Positions 1 through 6,714 are shown, counted from the stretch's first letter. The stretch: DNA of 7,582 nt from an uncultured Saprospiraceae bacterium (GCA_937959375.1 CALGLS010000317.1:1-7582), one strand, 5' to 3'. The notes: generated from the sequence alone by a model not told the origin. Program-made: numbers and translations.

Positions 1-1
1 T

Positions 2-1834
2 TTCGAAGATGGCCCAAGTGTCGATATTGAATTGCAGTGGGCTACTTATCGAGATGCTAGCGATCAATGCTCCTTATCCAGAATTTGGGGAGGAATACAT
101 CCTCCTGCAGATGATATTCCAGGACGTATTATGGGGCAAGTAATTGGGGTTGATGCCTTCAACAAAGCATTTAGTTATTTTGAAGATAGTGATGGTAATG
201 GAATTGGAGATGTTTGTGATACACCATCGAATGGAGATTGTGATGATGTAGTAGTTACAGCAGAAAGTAACTCGATAATAATAAGTGGTTTGAATACACC
301 AATTGAAATTGTAAAAGTGTTTAATAGTATTTGGCAGTTGGAGTTTGAATGTACGGGATCTTGTAACACGACCGAAATTATTTCTAATCTGAGTCCAGGT
401 TTGTATCACACTTCGGTGAAAATGTATACAGCGAACTGGCAATTTATTTGTGAGGTCACTTCAGATGTTACAGTAGATGATTCCGATCCCTGTGCTGGTC
501 AAGGAGGTGATTCAGATGGTGACGGTATTTGTGACGACACAGATAATTGTCCAAATGTTTCGAATCCAAATCAGACCGATAGTAACAATAATGGTATTGG
601 AGATGCCTGCGATACACCATCAAATGGAGACTGTGATGCTGTAGTCGTTACAGCAGGAAGTAACTCGATTACGATAAGTGGCTTGAATGCACCAATTGAA
701 ATTGTAAAAGTTTTCAATAGTATTTGGCAGTTGGAGTTTGAATGTACGGGGACATGTAATGCGACCGAAATTATTTCTAATTTGAGTCCAGGTTTGTATC
801 ACACTTCGGTAAAAATGTATACAGCGAACTGGCAATTTATTTGTGAGGTCACTTCAGATATTACGATAAGTGGGTCAGATCCTTGTGCTGGACAAGGAGG
901 TGATTCAGATGGTGACGGTATTTGTGACGACACAGATAATTGTCCAAATGTTTCGAATCCAAATCAAGCAGATGCTAACAACAATGGAATTGGAGATGCC
1001 TGTGATACAGTAGAAGGAGATGAATGTAGTAATGTCAGTATTGCTATTAGTGGTGGTGCAATAACTATTTCTGGGCTTGATGCTAGTCCTATAAGTCAAC
1101 TACTCGTTTTTAATTCTAATTGGCAAACTCAGTATCAGTGTGGTGGTGATTGTAGCCCAACTGAAACGACTACCCTTATTCCAGGAGTTTATTACGTTTT
1201 TGTTAAGTTGTATGATGCAAATTGGGAGCAGATATGTGAAGTCAATGAAACCATCACTGTTGCTAACAATATGGAAAGCCTAGTTAATGAGCAATTATTT
1301 TTTGGTGCGCAAAAAGATGGCCGTGATGTAGCGCTGTACTGGGTAGTTAACAATGATTATAGAGCAAATTATTATGAAATAGAACGATCATTTGATGGAC
1401 TTACTTTTGAGTCAATAGGGGAGATGGAGAGTGTCGGTTTTTCAAACGACCATGTTAATTATCAAGGAAAAGATACAAATGCAAAACTTGGGAAAAACTA
1501 CTATCGAATCAAGCAGCTCTTTAATGATGGAACACATCGTTACTCTAATTTAAAATCGGTTGTCTTTGATTTAGATGTTGATGCATTTGTTATTTATCCA
1601 AATCCAACTTCTGACCAAGTATTTGTTAGTTTAAAAGATTTTGTCGGAAATGCTGCGGTGATTAATATCTACAACAGTCTTGGACAAGTAATGCATACTG
1701 AAAGTTTGGATGTTATTTCATCTGACCCTGTTCGAATTTCTACATTGAATATGCGCAGTGGTGTACACGTTGTTGCCGTGAAGGTTGAAGGCAAGAAGGT
1801 GATGACTGAAATGTTGATGGTTACTAAATTGTAA
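2..1834 (+). CDS. Vanadium haloperoxidase/PAP2-type surface protein, T9SS-sorted (5' truncated)
   Basis: The reading frame is open to the left edge, so the true start lies outside the window; a TTG at position 32 is not a credible start. The first ~50 residues match the C-terminal end of vanadium-dependent haloperoxidase/PAP2 acid phosphatase domains: Ser-Arg at 77-82 and GGIH with its His at 98-100 would be the vanadate/phosphate-binding Arg and the axial His of that family. Then follow three tandem modules (185-1270) combining thrombospondin type-3 calcium-binding stretches (DxDxDGxxD, 509-613 and 902-1006) with a beta-domain carrying paired cysteines. A fibronectin-III-like domain (about 1295-1560, with EIERSFDG and NYYRIKQ) and a T9SS type A sorting domain (YPNP at 1595-1606) end the protein. 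Family knowledge suggests an exported enzyme anchored at or released from the cell surface that oxidises halides with peroxide or hydrolyses phosphoesters; which of these cannot be told from this fragment. TAA stop at 1832-1834. Confidence 0.88.
   Translation, partial: FEDGPSVDIELQWATYRDASDQCSLSRIWGGIHPPADDIPGRIMGQVIGVDAFNKAFSYFEDSDGNGIGDVCDTPSNGDCDDVVVTAESNSIIISGLNTPIEIVKVFNSIWQLEFECTGSCNTTEIISNLSPGLYHTSVKMYTANWQFICEVTSDVTVDDSDPCAGQGGDSDGDGICDDTDNCPNVSNPNQTDSNNNGIGDACDTPSNGDCDAVVVTAGSNSITISGLNAPIEIVKVFNSIWQLEFECTGTCNATEIISNLSPGLYHTSVKMYTANWQFICEVTSDITISGSDPCAGQGGDSDGDGICDDTDNCPNVSNPNQADANNNGIGDACDTVEGDECSNVSIAISGGAITISGLDASPISQLLVFNSNWQTQYQCGGDCSPTETTTLIPGVYYVFVKLYDANWEQICEVNETITVANNMESLVNEQLFFGAQKDGRDVALYWVVNNDYRANYYEIERSFDGLTFESIGEMESVGFSNDHVNYQGKDTNAKLGKNYYRIKQLFNDGTHRYSNLKSVVFDLDVDAFVIYPNPTSDQVFVSLKDFVGNAAVINIYNSLGQVMHTESLDVISSDPVRISTLNMRSGVHVVAVKVEGKKVMTEMLMVTKL
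185..1270 (+). repeat. Three tandem 393-bp in-frame modules (TSP3 + beta-domain)
   Basis: Homologous points recur exactly 393 bp (131 codons) apart: 185, 578 and 971. Units 1 (185-577) and 2 (578-970) differ at about 14 of 131 residues and share a 74-bp stretch with no difference (500-573 versus 893-966). Unit 3 (971-1270) is clearly diverged and lacks the trailing TSP3 half. Each unit holds the end of a TSP3 repeat (NNNGIGDACD-like), then a roughly 75-residue beta-domain with the pattern SGL, VFNSxWQ, C-x-G-x-C, PGxY, VKxYxANW, ICEV, then the start of the next TSP3 repeat. The even period and the nearly identical DNA indicate recent duplication or gene conversion of units 1 and 2. Confidence 0.93.
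1574..1831 (+). other. T9SS type A C-terminal sorting domain (within the surface protein)
   Basis: The last ~85 residues carry the hallmarks of the Bacteroidota Por-secretion tail: an IYPNPTSDQVFV start (YPNP at 1595-1606), a central INIYNSLGQV strand, STLNMRSGVHVV, and a final strand rich in Lys and Val ending in a basic residue and Leu. Such domains direct export across the outer membrane by the type IX system and are usually removed on attachment to the surface. This domain fixes the cellular location of the protein and supports assigning the DNA to Bacteroidota. Confidence 0.9.
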
Positions 1835-1882
1835 ACTACTTTTTAGTTTAGATGGAGTAGTTACTTAGGTAATACTTTGAAG

Positions 1883-1919
1883 AGAAAGAGCTTGTTAGCA
1901 AAACTAACAAGCTCTTTCT
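1883..1919. terminator. Bidirectional terminator hairpin between convergent genes
   Basis: A perfect 16-bp inverted repeat (AGAAAGAGCTTGTTAG at 1883-1898, its complement at 1904-1919) encloses a 5-base loop CAAAA. It lies 49 bp after the stop of the surface protein and 40 bp after the stop of the helicase, which is read the other way. The A/T-rich base of the stem supplies a short U run on either strand, though there is no long T tract outside it. The position between convergent stops makes a shared terminator the simplest reading. Confidence 0.8.
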
Positions 1920-1958
1920 TATTGTAGTGTCATAACACTTAATTAAAATAAACAGAGA

Positions 1959-4439
1959 TTATTTTTGACCTTCATCATCTTTCCATTTCATATGAGATAG
2001 TGCCATACGAAGGTCTCCAAAGGTATAGCCAGTCCCCAGTTTATGAATTGCATCAGTGAAAGAATTAGATTCCGCTTTTTCAAAATATGCAACTAAGGTG
2101 TCTAATTTTTTCTGGTCAAGAAATTTGGTAGCCTCAATCTCTCCAATAGCGACATAGTGGGAGAGGTGTGCTTCAATGGTGCCACTCACTAAGCCACGTT
2201 CTTTTGCTATTTCTTCTATATTTTTTCCTTTTTGGAAAAGGGCAAGACTAACCGATTTAGTTTCTGGTTTTTTTGCTTTAGGTTCTTTTGGTTTCTTGCC
2301 AGAAGCAAGTTGGAGTTGATTGGTTGCTAGATTATTTTTAGAAGAGTAATCGAGAACGATTTCGATTAATGCCGCACCGTACTTTTCTATTCTGACTTTT
2401 CCTAAACCATGTATTCGGTTGAGGTTGACGGAAGTTGTTGGGCGAACCTCCGCAATTTCCAAAAGAGATCTGGTTGATAATATTTGATATCGTTCGACAT
2501 TTTGTTCGTCAGCTAGTTCGGCACGCCATTGAGATAAAATATTGTAGAGTTCAGGGTGTGCAATGTCTTTTGGTGTTCTTGAAGGAGTGCTTTTCGTTGA
2601 TTTGGTTTTACTAGACTTCTGAAAATCCAAATCAGCGTTAAGCTTTGCTTTTATGTAAGCGGTGGTAGAAAACGATTTGTTGATCACTGTGAATCCAGCC
2701 TTTTTGATCATCAATTCCTTTTTAAGCTCGTCCATTTTTTCGGTGACCTTTTTTTCTATGGCCTTGTTATCCGTTAGGATTTGCATGGCGCTGACACCGT
2801 TCAGGAGGTCGTCACTAATCTTTGGCAGAAAATAATTACAGGCTTTTTTGAGTCGTTCTAATAGTTCTTCATTGTATTGTGGCATTTCATCCTGCTGGAA
2901 ATACGTCTGCAATTGTCTAATAAATTTTTCCCCGAAAGGGAGCACCTGATCACGTGCTTGTTTGAGTAAGATAGCAGACTCCGCTTCCATACTTCCTTGT
3001 AGGGCACTTTCGTTTTCGAGGATTGCTCTACGCAATTGATCAAAACAGTTTTTTAATTTTTTGAAATCAAAGAGATCTATGATCAGCTCTTGTTGATATT
3101 CTTTTTTTGCCTTTCGAAGCTCGACTGCACCCGGTTGTTTTTGTTGAGAAGCTTCCGTGTAATTACGAACAACGGTATCCGTTTTTACGGAAGTAGTTGC
3201 AATCTTAGATCGAAGTACAATGCCTTCAAAACTCTTGCAACGACTCAGTGCTACATACACCTGTCCATGTGCAAAGGCCGCCTCTGCATCGATGATCACT
3301 TTTTCAAACGTCAGTCCCTGACTTTTGTGAATGGTGATGGCCCAAGCGAGCTTCAATGGATGTTGTGTAAATGTACCCAAGGTTTCTTCGGTCACCTCTT
3401 TCGTTTTTTCGTTAAGTGAATATTTCATGTTTTTCCACTCTGTACGAAGCACTGTTATATCATGATCTTCTCCGGGGCAGCGTACATAAATTTCGTCAAA
3501 ATCAATTTTAGTAATGCGACCTATTTTACCGTTGTAGAATAACTTCTCAGGTGAAATATCGTTTTTAACAAACATCACCTGCGCACCAATTTTAAATTCA
3601 AGATCAACCTCGGTAGGGTAGGCATGCGCTGGAAAATTATCTTTAATTGCGGCTTTGAAATGGAATGACTTCCCTTCAAGGATTGTTAGTTTTTCAGCAT
3701 TGATTTTTTGAGCGCTATTATTATGAGAAGTTAAGGTGATGTAACCTTCTTCATCTGCAGGTTGAAAATTATCTTGATATCGACTGTTGAGTTTTTCGAG
3801 TACATCGTCGGTCATGTTGTTGCCGCGTACTTTATTTAATAGGTCGATGAACACGCTGTCGGATTGTCGATAGATATGCTGTAACTCGATGGTGACGGCA
3901 TCCGTTTGTTTCAATGCCTGTGAACCAAAAAAGTAAGCGGTGTCATAATGAGGTCGAAGTAATTCCCATTCCTGAGGTTTGACCACTGGAGGCAATTGAT
4001 GCAAATCACCAATCATTAATAACTGTACGCCTCCAAATAGTTTGAAGCGATCGCGGTAGCGGCGAAGTACTGAATCAATGGCGTCGAGCACATCGGCACG
4101 TACCATACTGATCTCATCTATCACTAAAAGATCGAGGCTTTTTATGAGTTTAATTTTCTTTGCAGAAAAACGTCTTTTCTTCATTTCATCACTCGCCTGT
4201 CCTGGAATGATTGGTCCGAATGGAAGCTGGAAAAGCGAATGAATGGTAACGCCCTGTGCATTAATGGCAGCTACGCCGGTAGGTGCAACTACAGCGAGTC
4301 GTTTATTGGTTTCTCGTCGGATGCGTTGAAGAAACGTTGTTTTACCAGTCCCCGCTTTACCAGTCAGAAAAATATGCTTATTGGTATGACAGACATAGTT
4401 GAAGGCTAGTTCTATTTGAGGATTGTCTGGCGTATTCAT
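1959..4439 (-). CDS. Pif1-like (superfamily 1B) ATP-dependent DNA helicase with HRDC and HTH domains
   Basis: Complete 826-residue protein, ATG at 4439-4437, TAA at 1961-1959. The N-terminal ~420 residues carry the SF1B motifs in order: Walker A GKAGTGKT (27-34), motif Ia VAPTGVAA (51-58), DEIS Walker B (108-111), GDLHQLPP (144-151), YRQ arginine motif (190-192), an SH3-like insertion around 285-330 (GAQVMFVKND, NGKIGRI), WAITIHKSQG (366-375) and VALSR (396-400). A long helical linker follows, then an HRDC nucleic-acid-binding domain (about 628-696), a Lys/Pro-rich linker (about 712-726), and a C-terminal helix-turn-helix domain (about 727-818; NIEEIAKERGLVSGTIEAHL) resembling the tail of RecQ-type helicases. 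The family unwinds DNA 5' to 3' using ATP; a cytoplasmic role in replication or repair is inferred. All catalytic motifs look intact. It is monocistronic, facing away from its upstream neighbour. No Shine-Dalgarno is visible; the leader is A-rich. The exact physiological role is unknown. Confidence 0.93.
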   Translation of the reverse strand: MNTPDNPQIELAFNYVCHTNKHIFLTGKAGTGKTTFLQRIRRETNKRLAVVAPTGVAAINAQGVTIHSLFQLPFGPIIPGQASDEMKKRRFSAKKIKLIKSLDLLVIDEISMVRADVLDAIDSVLRRYRDRFKLFGGVQLLMIGDLHQLPPVVKPQEWELLRPHYDTAYFFGSQALKQTDAVTIELQHIYRQSDSVFIDLLNKVRGNNMTDDVLEKLNSRYQDNFQPADEEGYITLTSHNNSAQKINAEKLTILEGKSFHFKAAIKDNFPAHAYPTEVDLEFKIGAQVMFVKNDISPEKLFYNGKIGRITKIDFDEIYVRCPGEDHDITVLRTEWKNMKYSLNEKTKEVTEETLGTFTQHPLKLAWAITIHKSQGLTFEKVIIDAEAAFAHGQVYVALSRCKSFEGIVLRSKIATTSVKTDTVVRNYTEASQQKQPGAVELRKAKKEYQQELIIDLFDFKKLKNCFDQLRRAILENESALQGSMEAESAILLKQARDQVLPFGEKFIRQLQTYFQQDEMPQYNEELLERLKKACNYFLPKISDDLLNGVSAMQILTDNKAIEKKVTEKMDELKKELMIKKAGFTVINKSFSTTAYIKAKLNADLDFQKSSKTKSTKSTPSRTPKDIAHPELYNILSQWRAELADEQNVERYQILSTRSLLEIAEVRPTTSVNLNRIHGLGKVRIEKYGAALIEIVLDYSSKNNLATNQLQLASGKKPKEPKAKKPETKSVSLALFQKGKNIEEIAKERGLVSGTIEAHLSHYVAIGEIEATKFLDQKKLDTLVAYFEKAESNSFTDAIHKLGTGYTFGDLRMALSHMKWKDDEGQK

Positions 4440-4483
4440 GATGAGCGTTTTTTCTTAGTATATATGGTGCGAGCTGGTGACAG

Positions 4484-4491
4484 CAAAGTTA
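4484..4491 (-). promoter_or_regulatory. Candidate Bacteroidota -7 element for the helicase gene
   Basis: On the minus strand this reads TAACTTTG, an exact fit to the Bacteroidota -7 consensus TAnnTTTG, placed 45 bp before the helicase ATG. No clear -33 TTG/TTTG element is found at the usual 17-20 bp spacing, so this rests on one short match plus its position. Confidence 0.35.
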
Positions 4492-4603
4492 AGAAGATGT
4501 TGGAAGTTTTGTTGGCTTGCAATTTCTTTTAAAATTCTAAACGTAAATTACGATGAGGAAGGGAGAATGACAAATTTATTTTGAGAGATTGGGAGACTTA
4601 GTT

Positions 4604-4622
4604 GTTATTAACTGTTAATAAC
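4604..4622. promoter_or_regulatory. Perfect 19-bp dyad, operator-like
   Basis: GTTATTAAC and its exact reverse complement GTTAATAAC flank a single T. Nine matching base pairs around one central base is too tight to form an RNA hairpin and is typical of a site bound by a dimeric regulator. It sits 165 bp upstream of the helicase start and 249 bp upstream of the secreted-protein start. No regulator gene is present in the window, so the protein that might bind is unknown. Confidence 0.4.
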
Positions 4623-4870
4623 GGATATTATCAGGTAAAGCGATAATTTATTGATATTCAGAGCTTAAGTGGGTGTTTGGTTTGCTATTGAGAATAGAGT
4701 GATGCTTGTTTTTTGAACTGCTGATGGTGAGGCATTAATTCAGTTGAGTTGTAAGAGCGTAGAATGCTATTTTGGTCAGTACTCAAAAAAATGTAAATTT
4801 ATGTTAGCTATGTAAGGTATATTGTTCAATATCAGATAAGTCAATTAAGCACAAAATTTAAACATTAAAC

Positions 4871-5620
4871 ATGAAAGCTCTAAATGTTATTTACTTAATG
4901 TTCTTCGTAGTTACTCTTTTCGGTCAAGAGGAGAAGCAAGATGAACCAATATTTGAATTAAAAAAGCCATTTGATTTTAAGGGTGTCTTTTGTGATTCTT
5001 TAGCAACTGCTAAACTAAATCCTGCCGAAATATCTCCAGGAAAAATTAATAAATGGGCAAATACCGACATTGTATTAGAGTGGCTGAAATTTGAAGAACT
5101 AAAAGCTTCAGAGTCAAATATTGACTATCATTATTTACGTCTAATATACGTCGCATTTAATAAGTGTGATGAATTCCGTAATTATTATCATTACCTATAT
5201 GATGAAGACAATGTAGGTAATGAAGAAATTGAAAAGCAACATGGAGTATTTACTAAAGAGCTTTATGTTTTGAATAGAAGAGGTTTTAGAGTTATGCCAC
5301 CGGGATATAAACTCTTTGAAAAAATGGAGGTTTATAAGAAAAATTTGGACCGTTACGACTGGGTGATGATGATGAATTCCAGTTATTTAGGTGATAATAA
5401 GTATCGTGTTGCCTATTACCTTTTTAATCCGGATGGTCCCTCTAAACCTATGGATTTGGATAATAAGTTGATGGAAATTGAATTAGTCTTAGATGAAGGT
5501 GTTTTTACAAACTTTAGTTATACGGAGTATCCAGAAAATTTAAAAAAGGCTGCAACGTATATGCACCGAACTTTTGGAACTCCACCGCCACCGCCACCCA
5601 TTCCAACAAATAAAAACTAG
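4871..5620 (+). CDS. Secreted protein of unknown function with polyproline tail
   Basis: A 249-residue protein not recognised as any family. It starts at ATG 4871 with a signal peptide (MKALN, then the hydrophobic run VIYLMFFVVTLFG and a likely cut next to Q-E-E at residues 18-20), so the mature protein is probably periplasmic or exported. No lipobox Cys, no membrane segment after the signal, and no T9SS tail are seen. The mature part is rich in Tyr, Lys, Asp and Glu, with two Cys (about residues 41 and 99). The end holds six consecutive prolines (TFGTPPPPPPIP) and a short polar tail. The start is preferred because the signal peptide begins directly at it; the leader is A-rich with no Shine-Dalgarno. 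It is transcribed alone, convergent with the lipoprotein gene. Stop TAG at 5618-5620. Real gene likely; function not assignable. Confidence 0.8.
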   Translation: MKALNVIYLMFFVVTLFGQEEKQDEPIFELKKPFDFKGVFCDSLATAKLNPAEISPGKINKWANTDIVLEWLKFEELKASESNIDYHYLRLIYVAFNKCDEFRNYYHYLYDEDNVGNEEIEKQHGVFTKELYVLNRRGFRVMPPGYKLFEKMEVYKKNLDRYDWVMMMNSSYLGDNKYRVAYYLFNPDGPSKPMDLDNKLMEIELVLDEGVFTNFSYTEYPENLKKAATYMHRTFGTPPPPPPIPTNKN

Positions 5621-5695
5621 AACATTAAAACAAAATTTTGTTCTTGGTAACAATATATATGACGCACAGCGTAAACGCTGAATAGGATAATATTG
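5619..5695. terminator. Hairpin cluster in convergent spacer, possible terminators
   Basis: Between the convergent secreted-protein and lipoprotein genes are: an inverted repeat AGAACA (5619-5624) with TGTTCT (5639-5644) enclosing a 14-bp palindrome AACAAAATTTTGTT (5629-5642); and a nested hairpin with outer arms CAATAT/ATATTG (5651-5656, 5690-5695) and inner stem CAGCG-TAAA-CGCTG (5667-5680). No strong T tract follows directly; runs of six and eight T lie further on (about 5715 and 5736). A termination role is inferred from position between two stops. Confidence 0.35.
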
Positions 5696-5767
5696 CCTAG
5701 CTAGAACTCCATGTATTTTTTGTTGTACACTCGATTTTTTTTCGATGAACCAAATAAATGATTCTAA

Positions 5768-6319
5768 TCATTCCCATTTGATTTCTTCAGATTTTACTTC
5801 AACAACATTACCTGAATCAAATTCAATTGTTACAATGAAATTTCCTACAAAAGTTGATGTAGGTTTCTCCGTGATAGTTAAAAGTGCTGTTTCGTTACGT
5901 AGAAAGATCCATTCATCCGAATCTGAAAGCCAATCATCAATTGGAGTAACTCCGGATACTCTTATGATTGAATTTAACGATTCTTGAGCTTGAAATGAAT
6001 TAAATAATGAGTCACTTGTAACATTAAAATTACTTATTCCATCTTTCATTCCTTTCTTTCCATCATCATCGCAAGATGTGGCATTTAATGAATTAATAAA
6101 TGGATTAGAATTAAACGAATTTCCATCTACAAATTCTGGAACAAATCTGATTTCAAGATTAATGGAATCTCCTCTAATAAGCCCTGCTATAGGATTGTTG
6201 AAATCTTTATCCGATACAGAAAGTTCTAAATCAGCAATGTTCCATTTGTCTTTTACATCAGAACATATGCAGCCAAAAATTCCACTTACGAATACGAGCA
6301 TTAAAATTAATTTTTTCAT
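5768..6319 (-). CDS. Small lipoprotein of unknown function
   Basis: A 183-residue protein, ATG at 6319-6317, TGA stop at 5770-5768. The N-terminus MKKLILMLVFVSGIFGC is a classic lipoprotein signal with the lipobox Cys at residue 17, followed closely by a second Cys (CIC). Mature protein would be lipid-anchored in the envelope. The rest is acidic and predicted mostly beta (NIADLELSVSD, DSINLEIRFVPEF, FVGNFIVTIEFDSGNVVEV), with a CDDDGKKG stretch near residue 83. The CxC start followed by a D-rich beta-strand region recalls small Bacteroidota lipoproteins with DUF-type domains, but I cannot name one securely. Rightward frames inside it (from 5745 and 6078) have no signal or family and look like shadows. 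It is monocistronic, divergent from the desaturase, with a 484-bp upstream region. No exact promoter consensus seen. Confidence 0.82.
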   Translation of the reverse strand: MKKLILMLVFVSGIFGCICSDVKDKWNIADLELSVSDKDFNNPIAGLIRGDSINLEIRFVPEFVDGNSFNSNPFINSLNATSCDDDGKKGMKDGISNFNVTSDSLFNSFQAQESLNSIIRVSGVTPIDDWLSDSDEWIFLRNETALLTITEKPTSTFVGNFIVTIEFDSGNVVEVKSEEIKWE

Positions 6320-6385
6320 CTGTTTTAGTTTTAATATTTTGAAGTTGTTTAAGAATGCTCACAAAAGGTGAGGATAAGTGCTTGT

Positions 6386-6458
6386 TTGTCAAGACGATAC
6401 AAATTTTGAGGTTCGTAGCGAAAGCTACGGTGTCGATAAAATCGTGAAGTATTGACAA
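6386..6458. ncRNA. Candidate structured RNA element (nested hairpin with GAAA tetraloop)
   Basis: Three nested inverted repeats share one centre: outer TTGTCAA/TTGACAA (6386-6392, 6452-6458), middle ACGAT/ATCGT (6394-6398, 6441-6445), inner CGTAGC-GAAA-GCTACG (6414-6429). A rival pairing of CGATAC (6395-6400) with GTGTCG (6430-6435) would stack directly on the inner stem and exclude the middle one. The GNRA-type loop exists only in plus-strand RNA; the minus strand gives TTTC. No terminator T run follows on either side. It could be a plus-strand small RNA, a leader element of the lipoprotein gene on the minus strand, or a short palindromic repeat of the genome. No known RNA family is recognised. 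Confidence 0.35.
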
Positions 6459-6666
6459 TCAATTACTTAACAGCAACCATTGTGCTTCATTTTTAAACAA
6501 CTTCTTGTTATAAATTGAAAATCTAATCGTTTTTAAACTCAAAAATTCTCTTCATTCCTTTGTTGTTCTTAAAGAAGTTATTTGAAATATAACGTTTCAA
6601 TTACTCAATATGTGTCGGCTAACCTCAAAAATGTAAATCAAGATTCCTATCTACTCTAAGTACTTT

Positions 6667-6714
6667 TTTATCGATATTCGATAAATAAAAATTCAATTGA
6701 TGCGATATTCGATA
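6667..6714. promoter_or_regulatory. Pair of TCGATATTCGATA-type operator-like sites upstream of the desaturase
   Basis: Site 1 (6667-6685) is a perfect dyad, TTTATCGA and TCGATAAA around TAT. Site 2 (6703-6714) repeats the core CGATATTCGATA exactly, with its left flank changed (TG instead of TA). The two cores are 31 bp apart, close to three helical turns, so two dimers would bind the same face of DNA. They lie 90-137 bp before the desaturase ATG; site 2 falls just upstream of, or over, the -33 region if CACCTTTG (6737-6744) is the -7 element. A dedicated regulator of membrane-lipid unsaturation is an inference; no regulator gene is in view. Confidence 0.5.

Larger units (their letters stand above)
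4440..4870. other. Divergent intergenic region, 431 bp, no gene
   Basis: This spacer separates the helicase (leftward) from the secreted protein (rightward). It should hold both promoters. Seen in it: the TAACTTTG match near 4484 for the helicase, a perfect 19-bp dyad at 4604-4622, and a weak promoter-like TTG (4749-4751) with 17 bp to TATTTTGG (4769-4776) for the rightward gene, one shift away from the Bacteroidota consensus. No plausible coding frame or RNA gene was recognised. Confidence 0.6.

Noticed and set aside
74..1099. Several leftward open frames inside the surface-protein gene (74-442, 175-369, 620-835, 905-1099)
   Set aside because: They are opposite-strand shadows; those at 74-442 and 620-835 resemble each other only because the underlying 393-bp repeat is duplicated. 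No signal peptide, family or promoter supports them.
185..1270. CRISPR-like regular repeat
   Set aside because: The 393-bp period is in frame, fully coding and has no short repeat/unique spacer structure.
2858..3419. Open frames overlapping the helicase (2858-3043 leftward in another frame; 3090-3419 rightward)
   Set aside because: They lie wholly inside an intact, motif-rich helicase gene and encode low-complexity products with no recognisable features.
5745..6458. Frames overlapping the lipoprotein (5745-5987 and 6078-6371 rightward; 6258-6458 leftward)
   Set aside because: The lipoprotein frame has a proper lipobox signal and beta-rich body; the alternatives have neither, and the leftward one overlaps its start and the hairpin region.
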